A stretch of 64,000 nucleotides of DNA from Schizosaccharomyces osmophilus (taxonomy: Eukaryota > Ascomycota > Schizosaccharomycetes > Schizosaccharomycetales > Schizosaccharomycetaceae): positions 4,464,001 to 4,528,000 of the forward strand of contig NC_079238.1 in NCBI RefSeq assembly GCF_027921745.1, read 5' to 3'. The translations under genes and the position numbers were made by a program. This document shows, one piece after another, positions 31,702-42,002 of the stretch. Numbering within the stretch: position 1 is the first letter of the stretch; each line of letters begins with the position of its first letter. The notes beneath the pieces are model-generated. The model was not told where the DNA came from. It worked only from the letters and a program-made list of their open reading frames with translations, and did no database searches.

Positions 31702-33561
31702 ATGGGGATGGAACCCGAATCCACGAGAAATACACTTGCTTCTTTCCCTCGATTTCACGACAATAATTTTAGCTTTCAGGCCAGCTACAGTGATGAAGGT
31801 GCCGATGAGATCTCTTCCGTGTCTTCCACGAGTACTAGCGTTCTTTTACCCCGAGAAAATGAAGAAGATGAAGTTTTCAAAATATTAAAGTTCTTGGTTA
31901 CTCAATCAAAACTTGGACAATGGGCGAATCAATTGACAAATGCACTTCAGACAAGGAAAAAGGCACCACAGAAGCATAAAACGCCAAAGGTTTTTTACTC
32001 TGTGTTTGCCTGCCCTCCTTCAATCCTACATGAGGAAAAACAATGGAAGGCTTATCCTCATCATTCTGGACATGATTTTCATGACTTTGAGAAAACCGTG
32101 TTAGAAGCAAAGCAAGCGATTGATAAAAACGTGTTTCCGTGCCTAATTTCACAGGGCTCTTCTGGGTCTTACTTTGTAAATAACGACCAGGGGAGAATTA
32201 TAGCAGTCTTTAAGCCGAAAGATGAAGAGCCCTATGGCAAGTTGAATCCGAAGTGGATAAAGTGGTTTCATAGAAATCTCTTTCCTTGCTTTTTCGGAAG
32301 AAGCTGCCTCATACCAAATCTTTGCTATCTTTCAGAGGCGGCCGCCTGTCTTTTGGATCGTAGCCTTGGTCTTTACATCGTACCTTATACTGCCGTGGTG
32401 TCTTTGGCATCTCCTACATTTAATTATGACTACTTTGCTCGAAAATCATATCTTTCAAAAAACAAAAGTCTTCCGCAGAAGCTCGGATCTTTTCAACAAT
32501 TCCTCGAAGGCTACAAGTTAGCTTCTCATTTCCTGGAGTCCCATCCGTGGCCGGGCAGTAGATATCGAGAACATCGCGACTATACAGAGTCCGTTGGTTC
32601 AAGCCAAGACTTCGATATCTTTGATCCATTTTTGGCTGAAAACGAAATTGAAACCGACTTTTGGACAGAAGATATGCGTCTCAAATTCCGGTTCGAACTT
32701 GAAAAACTGGTGCTATTAGACTACTTGATGCGTAACACAGACCGTAGTTTGGATAATTGGATGATTAAAGTTTGTTGTGACCCCTGCAACGATCCGGAAT
32801 ACTTCAAATCCGTTCATATTCTTTCAAGTGATATAACACCTGATCTATCCTCCTCTGCTATGGATTGTTCTGATCATGTTAATGATTTGTGGAAAGGTCC
32901 TCACTTCCATATTGGTGCTATAGACAATTCTCTCGCATTTCCTTTTAAACATCCCGATTCCTGGAGATCGTTTCCCTATGGCTGGTTGTCGTTACCGCGA
33001 TCCATATTAACGCAATCATTTACTGAATTTACAAGACAGTTATTTTTACACAAACTCACTAGCAGAGAATGGTGGGAAAATATTACAGAGGAACTTCAGA
33101 ACACATTTTCGAAAGACGAAGACTTTGACCAAAAAATGTTTAAAAGTCAACTATATTTACTTAAAGGACAAGCTTATAATATCGTTGAGACTTTCAAGGA
33201 CCCTCTTACAAGTATTTTAGATTTGTTTGATCGGCCTAACTTGTACGTTGTTGATGACATCGTTCAGATAAAAGTTAAGAAACCATCGACAGAGGACGAA
33301 GATGTGAACCTCGGCTCCTCAAGGCATAATGGCCATCGAAGGTATGGAAGCGTACAACATACTCCCAATATATACCCGCAATCAAAAATGACACTACACC
33401 GGCTTTCTTCATTTCCCTCACTTGGTCATAAATTCACCGAATTGACTCCTTTGAATACCCATGCTCCAAATGCATCTTCCTCTGTAAAGGATGATGTAGC
33501 TCCAGTTATTTTCGAACGTTTGCTATATGCATCATCAAATGCGTTTTTCACTAGTTGTTAG
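31702..33561 (+). CDS. lsb6: Type II phosphatidylinositol 4-kinase
   Basis: Makes PI4P from phosphatidylinositol on endosomal and vacuolar membranes (Lsb6/PI4K2 family). 619 residues, intronless, ATG at 31702. The kinase domain starts near residue 150 with the glycine-rich GSSGSYFV. The ATP-binding lysine lies in VFKPKDEEPYGKLNP near 171, followed by the cysteine-rich segment FPCFFGRSC that in type II kinases is palmitoylated (here CLIPNLC follows). The catalytic NTDRSLDNWM is near 345 and the metal-binding AIDNSLAFP near 408. A serine-rich tail of about 90 residues ends the protein. Length and order fit S. pombe Lsb6. Confidence 0.94.
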   Translation: MGMEPESTRNTLASFPRFHDNNFSFQASYSDEGADEISSVSSTSTSVLLPRENEEDEVFKILKFLVTQSKLGQWANQLTNALQTRKKAPQKHKTPKVFYSVFACPPSILHEEKQWKAYPHHSGHDFHDFEKTVLEAKQAIDKNVFPCLISQGSSGSYFVNNDQGRIIAVFKPKDEEPYGKLNPKWIKWFHRNLFPCFFGRSCLIPNLCYLSEAAACLLDRSLGLYIVPYTAVVSLASPTFNYDYFARKSYLSKNKSLPQKLGSFQQFLEGYKLASHFLESHPWPGSRYREHRDYTESVGSSQDFDIFDPFLAENEIETDFWTEDMRLKFRFELEKLVLLDYLMRNTDRSLDNWMIKVCCDPCNDPEYFKSVHILSSDITPDLSSSAMDCSDHVNDLWKGPHFHIGAIDNSLAFPFKHPDSWRSFPYGWLSLPRSILTQSFTEFTRQLFLHKLTSREWWENITEELQNTFSKDEDFDQKMFKSQLYLLKGQAYNIVETFKDPLTSILDLFDRPNLYVVDDIVQIKVKKPSTEDEDVNLGSSRHNGHRRYGSVQHTPNIYPQSKMTLHRLSSFPSLGHKFTELTPLNTHAPNASSSVKDDVAPVIFERLLYASSNAFFTSC

Positions 33562-34721
33562 AATGATGTCTTCTGAAAATCTATATTAAACAAAATGCAG
33601 CTTTCGCTACTAGCCTAGTTGGCTAGCTTCACTATAAGAGTGATCCTAAATCTTGTTTTTTCGATATAATGCCGTGATTCTGCGAATAAACATTTGACAA
33701 TCTATTAATCAAATTATATAATGTTTATATGCTCTTTGTTTCGTTGTTTTTGTTCGATCTTAGACAGGCTATTAATAACCCGAACTTACCGGCGATATAG
33801 AAGCACTTCTTTAATTTGCCAATGTCTGTTTAATTTGATACTTCAGACCTTTTAAGCCTTTAAATTAATGTCTCAACTAATACAGAAGAACCAATTTTAT
33901 TTAATACTAGTCACGTTACTAAATATAATTTGCATTTCATCGTTTTCCTAGCGAAAATACTTTTATTCACCTTGACCTTTTAAAAGGTGAAATGATGCAC
34001 GAAGAATTTGGACTGAACCACACCGATTTTGAACATCCTCTTGTATAAAATCGCCTTTAATCAAATATCAGCCTTCAAAACTGTTAAGTCTTTTCCTATA
34101 GTTTCATTTTTCATTAAGTAGTTGTCAATCTGTGGATCTGTTATATATGAAGGGCTTCTATTGAAAAGTTTGGCGGCGACGTTTCTTTTTACGATAAGCT
34201 CTAAGAATTTAAGAAATACGGGTTTTTCTTATCTTTTTTCTTTAATTTATCAAGCCTTTGAACTTATTGCACGGAAATTCATTAGCAATATAAGGCATAA
34301 TTGACTATTTATTACTGAGAAAAATCTTCAGCGAATTGAATAACTACTATATTTAGTTTTGTGTCCTTCAACGAAACATTGATTCCAGAAAAAAACGATA
34401 GAACTGGAAATTGGTTGAATTAGTGCACTTTTAATAGTTCCAAAGAAGCCAAGAGATATTTATTGACTTCTATAAACAAAACAAAACAAAACAAAGGGGG
34501 AAATTGATTTATTTACAAGAGTTTTGTGAATCGTTTAATCACTTTTCGATTTCTTTTTGTTTATTTATACAGCTTAGACAAACTACCGTTAAGTCTCTTC
34601 AAAAGAAGAATACCTTCTAAAGGGGTTTGTTAAGCTATTTGTTTAAAAAAGATCAGAAATACACATTACATTTTAACTCTGAATTGTTTGACAGAGCCAT
34701 TAGCTCTAAACGAACGAAATT
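33562..34721. other. Spacer between lsb6 and bst1
   Basis: About 1.16 kb, AT-rich, with an AAAAC pentamer run near 34478-34496. A 60-codon frame at 34122-34304 has no supporting features. I see no gene here. Confidence 0.5.
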
Positions 34722-37700
34722 ATGAAGGATGATACGGATCGGCCTATGAATACGTATGAAATGAATCCAGAAGACTTTCAGAAGTACCTATATAAACGAG
34801 AAGAATCGTATATGAATGCTGAAAAGGAAGGTGCTTATTTCAAACGGCCTCCTTCCTCTTCATCGTCTTCAGGACAGAGCACACCTAAGCCTCTTGAGAA
34901 AGATATCCCAGTTCCAATTGGAAACATTGTTGCTCGGATATTACGGGGAGTATCTCTTTATGTAGCATTAGCTTCGATTGTGCTTATGTGTTTGATCACA
35001 CACTCGTTCATTAGTCGCCCTCAAGACAAGAGCTGCCAAACTGCTACAGTATGGCCTTCTTATGCAAAGTTTTTAGATTTTGACAGCCGTTATACTCGTT
35101 TCGCAGACAGGTATACTCTTTATCTTTACCGTGAAAAAAGCGTTTATGGAAGCGACAAACCGACTGGTGTCCCCGTTCTTTTCGTTCCGGGAAATGCTGG
35201 AAGTTACAAGCAGGTTCGTGCTTTTGCCGCTCAAGCAGCACTTGTTTATGCTGAGGTGGCCGCGGAAGATCCCGAAGGCACCCTAGATTCTGGAAAACGA
35301 GAGCTTGATTTTTTTGCTGTCGATTTTAATGAAGACTTCTCAGCATTTCATGGGCAAACTCTTTTGAACCAAGCAGAGTACGTGAATGATGCTATAACTT
35401 ATATCCTTTCCTTATACCAAACTACAAGAAAAACTTCCGATTATCCAAAAGACGAATCCTTACCCCTCCCTACTTCTGTAATTATTTTGGGTCATTCCAT
35501 GGGAGGTATCGTTGGTCAGGCTGTATTTTCTCTCAAAAATTATGTTGAAGGTTCGATAAATACCTTGATTACGTTAGCAGCACCTCATGCTATGGCTCCT
35601 CTTCCCTTCGATCGCCAAATTGTTGAGTTTTATGAGGCCATCAAATCATATTGGTTAAATTCATTTTTACTTCCTGCTGAGGAAAATTCCTTACGCGACA
35701 CTCTTTTGGTTTCCATTGCTGGAGGAGGTTTAGATACAAATATTGTTCCTGAATATTCAGCAGTTACTGCATTCGCTCCTCCGTCGAATGCCCTTAGTGT
35801 TTTTACATCTGGTATTCCATACGTTTGGGCTGAAATTGATCATCAGGCTATGGCTTGGTGTGAAAATTTCCGAAGGGTCTTAATTCGCGGTTTGTTTGCA
35901 ATTGTTGATGCTAGACGGCCGACGGGTACAGTATCACTCGCTGAAAGAAAAAGGTTATTGTCACATACTTACATTCAAGGCTCTTCTCTGGACAATGATA
36001 TGAATCAACTGTCTGGTTCCCCTAGTACTTATGAAAAACTTGAATGCGCTAATACTGTAGTGTATGATAAGAAGCCCGGTACAGCATTTATGTTGGATGA
36101 ATTTGGGACAAGTAAAACAAAGCAGCATGTTTATCCTGTCCCAACTCTTCCCGATGAGTTCGAATACTTTGAGCTTTTAACTAGTTATCCCATAGATACC
36201 GCGGATTCTCAAGTTAAAGTCCTGGCTTGCCACCTTGATCCCAAAACTGGCACATCGTTACCGGAATTGAACAGGTCAGAATCTGGAGAACCATTACCCG
36301 TTGTTTGCGAATTGTTAAGAGATGCGATTACGCTTATACCTGCTTCGACGATTGATACTGACATCCCCTATAGCGGTAAGGTGTTTTATAACTATAAATT
36401 GCCAAAGGAGCGACTTCAAGATTATCACCTAATTTTGATTACGGATGATTTGAAGGAGCCAAATGATTACTTTTTAGTTGGTGAATTTGGCAATAAATCC
36501 TCGGACCCCATACAGATTGATAAGTCTCAAAGCCAACTTTTTAAGCATGGAGTCAACTTTTCGTTTAATACGTCTAACTTGTTGTCTAATAAATTTCAGA
36601 TTTCGGGAATGCAAAGCTCCCTCTTAGCTTACAAAATTAAGCTTAGCTACGAACTTCATGATGGCAAAGAGGTACAGACGACTTTTACGCCCATGTTGAA
36701 GCAAACCTTAGAATCCCCTTTTGAAACTAAATTTTACGTAAATTTAACCGAAGCAGAAATTTCGTTACATGGAATTTCTCCATTCATGGAATACTTTGGC
36801 AAGGAATCTGAAAAATCGCTTGTTATGGAATTCATCGCAAATCCTCTTGTTTACAAAAAGTTTCATGTATCTTTACTTCCTGACTTATATGGTAGTGCAG
36901 GACGTTTATTGATGCGCTACCGCACTTTGCTGGGCTCATTTCCGGTTGTCGTTGTAGCTTTTGCTGCATACTGCCAGTTCCGCTATTTCCATTACGGCTC
37001 GACATTCCTAAACATGAATACAGCACTTGAGATCATTGTTCGTAGAGGTTTGGTAAAGTTGCTCGTTTTCGTTTCCGTCCTCTCTACAATCACTTCATAT
37101 TTAACGAGTCGTGTATCTACAGCTTTACCAGACGGTGCTGATCCAGATAGTTCATGGCGCGTTTCCGCCGCGATGGTGCTGAACTCATTCTGGAAGCAAA
37201 ATCACTTGTTGTTTGGTTTACAATCACCTCAGTTTTGGATTTTGGCTCCAATTTTAACTTTTATGTTCGTTGGACTAGTCGTTGCCGCTGTATTCATGTT
37301 TTCGATTATTATCCATGTACTCTCATATTTCTACGGCTTTTGTTTTAAACTTCGAAAATCTTCCATGAAAGGGTTAATGCAATCCTTTTTTATGTGTATC
37401 AAGCTAACGTATGTCTGTATAAAGAAGAGAAACACTTCTGTGTGGAAAAACGCCGCTTTCAATAAATATGATGCTTCGGAGACAGCTTTGAATGCTATAT
37501 ACGCTAATCCATCTCTGGCATATTGTTACGGAAGAAAAGATTTTCAGACACGGCTCATTTCGAATATTATTCTACTATTTATAGTTATGACCGTAGTGCC
37601 TTTCCAGATAGCATATGTTATTTTGCTTGCTACGCAGTCTATGACTACTGCCAAAAGTTTATTCTTGGCTAGGGGGTGTGCAATATCGAGTCACCGTCAG

Positions 37701-38087
37701 CAAAAGCTATGGAGCTTCTTCAACTTTTCGCTGACGATTACTTTTTTGATGTTGCTTCTGGCTCCTATAGATTTTCCTGTGCTTTTAGTTTGGGCACGAA
37801 ATATCTCCACGCATTGGTATATTCCGTTTCCTACACATCATAACTTTTTCTCTATCATACCTTTTATGATAATGACAGAAATTCTTCGAAAAGGTAAACT
37901 ACTTCCTCGCTTGACCGATGCAGAGTTTTACTCAAATAATCTTCTCCTCTTCCTTTTAGCATTTTATTCACTAATTTATGGTGCTGAAAAGCCATACTTA
38001 ATTCATAACGTGGTGGGAGCATATTTCTTCTGGCTGATTTTCTTATATGCCAAAAACCAGTTTGTCAAACAACCAAAAAGACCCTGA
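34722..38087 (+). CDS. bst1: GPI inositol-deacylase (PGAP1/Bst1)
   Basis: ER membrane lipase that removes the acyl chain from the inositol of newly made GPI anchors, a step that lets GPI proteins leave the ER. 1121 residues, intronless. A serine-rich cytosolic head (1-65) precedes a membrane anchor at about 70-92. The PGAP1 lipase domain follows: VPVLFVPGNAGSYKQ, FAVDFNEDFSAFHG, and the nucleophile elbow GHSMGG with serine near residue 258. A lumenal beta-rich region runs to about 720. Several membrane segments then fill about 730-1110, beginning near residue 733 and including stretches such as FVGLVVAAVFMFSIIIHVL. The next gene is convergent. Confidence 0.95.
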   Translation: MKDDTDRPMNTYEMNPEDFQKYLYKREESYMNAEKEGAYFKRPPSSSSSSGQSTPKPLEKDIPVPIGNIVARILRGVSLYVALASIVLMCLITHSFISRPQDKSCQTATVWPSYAKFLDFDSRYTRFADRYTLYLYREKSVYGSDKPTGVPVLFVPGNAGSYKQVRAFAAQAALVYAEVAAEDPEGTLDSGKRELDFFAVDFNEDFSAFHGQTLLNQAEYVNDAITYILSLYQTTRKTSDYPKDESLPLPTSVIILGHSMGGIVGQAVFSLKNYVEGSINTLITLAAPHAMAPLPFDRQIVEFYEAIKSYWLNSFLLPAEENSLRDTLLVSIAGGGLDTNIVPEYSAVTAFAPPSNALSVFTSGIPYVWAEIDHQAMAWCENFRRVLIRGLFAIVDARRPTGTVSLAERKRLLSHTYIQGSSLDNDMNQLSGSPSTYEKLECANTVVYDKKPGTAFMLDEFGTSKTKQHVYPVPTLPDEFEYFELLTSYPIDTADSQVKVLACHLDPKTGTSLPELNRSESGEPLPVVCELLRDAITLIPASTIDTDIPYSGKVFYNYKLPKERLQDYHLILITDDLKEPNDYFLVGEFGNKSSDPIQIDKSQSQLFKHGVNFSFNTSNLLSNKFQISGMQSSLLAYKIKLSYELHDGKEVQTTFTPMLKQTLESPFETKFYVNLTEAEISLHGISPFMEYFGKESEKSLVMEFIANPLVYKKFHVSLLPDLYGSAGRLLMRYRTLLGSFPVVVVAFAAYCQFRYFHYGSTFLNMNTALEIIVRRGLVKLLVFVSVLSTITSYLTSRVSTALPDGADPDSSWRVSAAMVLNSFWKQNHLLFGLQSPQFWILAPILTFMFVGLVVAAVFMFSIIIHVLSYFYGFCFKLRKSSMKGLMQSFFMCIKLTYVCIKKRNTSVWKNAAFNKYDASETALNAIYANPSLAYCYGRKDFQTRLISNIILLFIVMTVVPFQIAYVILLATQSMTTAKSLFLARGCAISSHRQQKLWSFFNFSLTITFLMLLLAPIDFPVLLVWARNISTHWYIPFPTHHNFFSIIPFMIMTEILRKGKLLPRLTDAEFYSNNLLLFLLAFYSLIYGAEKPYLIHNVVGAYFFWLIFLYAKNQFVKQPKRP

Positions 38088-38329
38088 ATACTTGCTGGAT
38101 TTTCATGGCGTTGTATTATTGGGGATTTCAATCATCATGCTTCACTTTATACTTTTCCTTCTTTTTTTCCCACTATTTTCTTTTTTAATGATCATTTGAA
38201 TACCATAATTTTCTTTTCTTTTATGTTTTTCGGACAGGGAAACCCCCTAAAGTACTTTAGTTTGACAGTTATAAGGATGAAATGATGAATAATTATGTGA
38301 GTAGTAAACCATATGACAGTAAGTAGTTT

Positions 38330-39055
38330 TTAAACAAGTTGGGATATCTGTTTGCTTTTGTAAAAAAGGCCAATTGGTATTGGACGATCTTCATTCGAAG
38401 CTGAATCACAAAGTACTTTAGATATAAACTTGTAAGGGATCAAAGAAGTTTCCTCTGATGTGTCAATGAGAGTATTGGAATTATACAATTGACGAACTGA
38501 CATGTCATTAAACATAATGGAGGCAGCCGAGTTCCATGCAAATTGAAACATATAGCTGCTGTGATGATCAATATATATTCGACAAACGGCCAGAGGACGT
38601 TCACTGACTTGAATGGCTTTCAAGGAAGCTGAAGTAAAATTGCTTAAGCAAGCCAAAATCCCTAATGTATTCAAGGGACACCAGGAAAGGGAACCCTCCA
38701 ATTCTCGCACATATTTTGGGCCAATGGCAGCTTTATTTGATTTACATGAAACGGCCACTTTAGCTTCTATGCTGCTACCCGAAGGGAATTTACCTAAAAG
38801 ATCGATTCCTCTATCATCTTTACCTCCGCATCGTTTTAAAGTGAAACCGTGCTTTTCTAGTATATGTTTCACAAGATATTCAAATAAAGTTCCTTGGACT
38901 AATGTTGTCTTGAACGAGCAATTTTTCCACTCGAGATACTTTAAATATGACTGTAGAGAGCTATGATTTGAATGAAGCAGCCGACATCCTAATTGCACGT
39001 TTGAAAGCCTTGTAACTTGATTAAACACTCGAATATTAAGTTTTCCGGCGTTCAT
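38330..39055 (-). CDS. Rrg7-like mitochondrial protein with PD-(D/E)XK nuclease fold
   Basis: 241 residues, one exon, corresponding to S. pombe SPAC824.03c and the RRG7/DUF2034 family, members of which are needed for respiratory growth and mitochondrial DNA upkeep in yeast. The first 35 residues are basic and free of acids, like a presequence. The nuclease-fold core is visible: QGTLFEYLVKHILEKHGF (helix 1), then CGGKDDRGIDLLGKF near 76-90 with the active-site aspartate, then SSIEAKVAVSCKSNK near 94-108 supplying the E/Q-x-K half. That pattern matches restriction-endonuclease-like (Mrr/RecB type) sites, so catalysis is possible but has not, to my knowledge, been shown for the family. ATG at 39055. 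Confidence 0.82.
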   Translation of the reverse strand: MNAGKLNIRVFNQVTRLSNVQLGCRLLHSNHSSLQSYLKYLEWKNCSFKTTLVQGTLFEYLVKHILEKHGFTLKRCGGKDDRGIDLLGKFPSGSSIEAKVAVSCKSNKAAIGPKYVRELEGSLSWCPLNTLGILACLSNFTSASLKAIQVSERPLAVCRIYIDHHSSYMFQFAWNSAASIMFNDMSVRQLYNSNTLIDTSEETSLIPYKFISKVLCDSASNEDRPIPIGLFYKSKQISQLV

Positions 39056-39886
39056 GAATCAAACCTTTGTCATTAAAACAAGAACCAAAGACGAATTATT
39101 TTAAATTCATAAAAAGGAGTAGATGAAACTTTTGTGCTCTTTAAAGTATGATAAATCAAAACGAGAGTAAAGTGAATTGTAATAGGACTTAAGTTCTAAC
39201 GCAAATGTATCTAGCACTCCAATTAGCTCAATCACTCATCAAATATACAGAAAATATTCTGAGTCCTAATAGAGCACTCAATTCCAATTGCACAACTTTC
39301 GAATACAATGGGTATGGAGAATGCTTGACGAGTGGTAGATGGATCAATGTCCGTTGTAGGTAGTGATTACTACCTAAATTCGTTTTTTATTTTAATTATA
39401 AGATTGAGATTGAGAAATTTTGGTTACAACTGTTTGCATTTATTATTGACAAGTCTCGACTTCAGGCACATATAATTTCAAGAACAATCTCAAATCTATT
39501 CACAATACTCTAACTAACTTAAGTATTCCTACTATCTGATTCTTAAACGTTTATAAATACAATAACTTCCCAATTAAATATGTTTATTATAGCACGTCTT
39601 TCAGATTAGCAAATTAATATCAAATTCGAGTTGCCAACTTGAGGAGCCACATTTAAAGAAACAAACCAAAATTAAACAAAGAAAAAAAATAAAAATAAAA
39701 ACTAGCATAGGAATTAATTTTCCTTGAAGGGATAGCAAGATAATTAACCTAAGTGGTAATATTTTCGGTAAAATGCGAAGATACAGAAGAAGCTTCAGAA
39801 GAAACTGGAGCCTTAAGGATTTCTGAGACAATATAGCCATTAAAAAAAAAAAGAGTTTTCGGTTCCATATCGTCCCGCACAATCTT
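39056..39886. other. Spacer between rrg7-like gene and gda1 (synteny joint)
   Basis: About 830 bp, promoter of the rrg7-like gene on the left and 3' untranslated region of gda1 on the right. From memory, gene order departs from S. pombe exactly here. A hydrophobic minus-strand frame at 39601-39882 lies directly downstream of gda1 and is rejected as a gene. No mobile element recognised. Confidence 0.5.
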
Positions 39887-41527
39887 TTACGACTCTTCTT
39901 CTGTTATTGTGCATTTGAACTCACCATCAGATTCTGATAAAAGAGAGAGACTAGCACCTAAACACCAACCAAGTTCTTTACCATTAATCTTCTTGGCCGT
40001 ATGGAGCTGACGGTTGTTGGGAATCTCATATCCTACGGATAAAAGAGCTATCATATAGTTAAGGTCCAAACACCACTCCGGTTCCAGTTCTAAAGCACGA
40101 AGGGAGTTAGTGAGAAATAAAAAGTCGACCCAAGAACCAGGACCACTGCAAACACGATCCGCTAAAAACTTCATATCCTCAATAGTAAACGTACTAGGCA
40201 TGCCCAAATCGACCATCCTATCATAGAAATAACTAATCAAATAAATTGGAGCATCATTAAATGTTTCCGTGAACTTTGGCTGATGAACGCCGTTGAACGA
40301 ACAGGGTGCCAATTGGCAATCTTTTTCTTTGTATAAAATTTTTTCGGCTAACGCGCGGCATTGCAAAGAAGCATGGGCTAAAGAAGGACCATTAAATACA
40401 AAGTTAGAAGACACTCCATCCTCCTTTGTTGAAGAATGCTGCATGGAAGCATTTAAATGGAGGCATGGATGAGTGATCTCGTAAGATACATCGTCAGCAT
40501 TTAGTGATTCTCTTAAAATATCTGCCGTGTTGACTACAATCTTATGGATCGACTTTCGGGCTTCCCTTAGTCCGTATCCAAGATGAGAAAATTGGTAAAG
40601 CTCATACGCCTTGTTGTTGTACTCCAAAACGTACTTATGATCACCTTCAGATAATTTTTGCTGAGAATCATAGAAACGAGGCTCGAAGACAAGTTGAGTA
40701 GACGCCCCTCCAAGATCCATTACAGCAACGGTCGATTCGGAAGAATCAACATTTAACGATCCCAAAAGATAATTGATCGTAACCCAAGCGTAAACACCTT
40801 CCATGGCTCCATCTAAAATGGAAACGCTATCTTCCCCAGCCAAAGGAAAAGGATATTTCTCAAGATGCGTCTTTACCGCATTCAAAATGGTTTGCGCTTC
40901 GAGCTCACCGGTAAGGCGAAGACCAGCAGTTGCTTTAACAGCAATCGGCGAGCAATTCTTATGTTTTTCGGGAACATGTTCCAATGCAAACTTCAAAAGG
41001 GGATCTAAAGAAGCAGCAGCTCCATCAGGATTGCCAGCAAAGGAAGACAATCCAGGTTCTGTCATCAAAAAGTATTCCTCCTCTAATTTCGGTGTAGGAT
41101 TACAGTTGTTAAATTGATAAACGTGTACTCTAGAGCCAGTGGAACCAGCATCGATCATAATGACATACTGGGTGATGGGCTTTTTCCCATCAAAGGAGTC
41201 ACTACATCCTTGGGCCTGGTTGGTTGCCAATGACACAGCGCTTGGTACTGCAATTTCGCTTGATGTAGTTGCGGTACCAGAAGAGATAATAGTAGAAGGA
41301 ATGAGTTCAGGTTGATCCGTCTGTGAAGGAAGAGTCGATGTAGGAGTGTTCAATTCTTCACTAGTGATTGAGCTTTTCGTTTCTTGACCAAGCACAGAGG
41401 GGCTCTCTCGAATACCACTTGAAGTGTCCAGAGAATATCCATGCCAAACAAAGTAAAAAACTAGGAAAAGAGAAAGACAAACAAAAACCAAACGCCTACG
41501 GTTGCTTAATTTAAAACTGAAAGGCAT
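39887..41527 (-). CDS. gda1: Golgi guanosine diphosphatase
   Basis: Type II Golgi membrane enzyme that hydrolyses GDP, released by mannosyl/galactosyl transfer, to GMP, which is exchanged for incoming GDP-sugar. 546 residues (S. pombe about 556), one exon. The short basic tail MPFSFKLSNRRR is followed by a single membrane segment at about 13-30 and a serine/threonine-rich stem. The apyrase conserved regions are clear: ACR1 DAGSTGSRVHVYQF near 121, ACR2 KATAGLRL near 195, ACR3 GAMEGVYAWVTINYLL near 240 and ACR4 VMDLGGASTQLVFEP near 266. The frame is open 20 codons upstream to a TTG; ATG 41527 puts the basic tail right before the anchor as expected. Confidence 0.95.
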   Translation of the reverse strand: MPFSFKLSNRRRLVFVCLSLFLVFYFVWHGYSLDTSSGIRESPSVLGQETKSSITSEELNTPTSTLPSQTDQPELIPSTIISSGTATTSSEIAVPSAVSLATNQAQGCSDSFDGKKPITQYVIMIDAGSTGSRVHVYQFNNCNPTPKLEEEYFLMTEPGLSSFAGNPDGAAASLDPLLKFALEHVPEKHKNCSPIAVKATAGLRLTGELEAQTILNAVKTHLEKYPFPLAGEDSVSILDGAMEGVYAWVTINYLLGSLNVDSSESTVAVMDLGGASTQLVFEPRFYDSQQKLSEGDHKYVLEYNNKAYELYQFSHLGYGLREARKSIHKIVVNTADILRESLNADDVSYEITHPCLHLNASMQHSSTKEDGVSSNFVFNGPSLAHASLQCRALAEKILYKEKDCQLAPCSFNGVHQPKFTETFNDAPIYLISYFYDRMVDLGMPSTFTIEDMKFLADRVCSGPGSWVDFLFLTNSLRALELEPEWCLDLNYMIALLSVGYEIPNNRQLHTAKKINGKELGWCLGASLSLLSESDGEFKCTITEEES

Positions 41528-42002
41528 GATGAACAGAAATGAAAACGAACGTGAAATAAATTCACCTAGTTCTAAGCGTACATTCAAAGCACAAGGAGAC
41601 GATTAGATGTAAAAGAAAGTGTTTAAATGATGAAAATAAATAAAAAGAGGAAAAACAAAAAAACAGTTTGTTATTGTTTTTGCTACGATTTGGCACATGC
41701 ACAATACCTTGTATTTAACAGTGATATTGTACAGTGCATTATATGCTTCTAGAACATGTAAAGTTTGCTAACGAAGTGAAAAACAGTGCTTTAGTAAATT
41801 AGAAATTGCTTCTCAAACCAGCTTGGTCCTTTTGTTGCAAATTTAAAGGAAAGTAAAATCAAATAAATAATGAATTACTATACTCACATTTACAAAAAAT
41901 AGTTCATAAAGATATGAAAACGCGTAAGAACAGAGTAAAACTAAAACAAAGAGAGAACCTTTTATTATAAAACAATTAAATTCAAAGTCATATTCATATT
42001 CC
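41528..42002. other. Spacer between gda1 and glo2
   Basis: About 475 AT-rich bases between two genes on the minus strand: gda1 promoter and glo2 3' untranslated region. No other feature. Confidence 0.5.

Noticed and set aside
34122-34304. 60-codon frame in the lsb6-bst1 spacer
   Set aside because: Length expected by chance in AT-rich DNA; no motif or neighbour support.
39601-39882. 93-codon hydrophobic minus-strand frame just downstream of gda1
   Set aside because: Composition is that of A/T-rich 3' untranslated sequence translated by chance; no family resemblance and placed directly after the gda1 stop codon.
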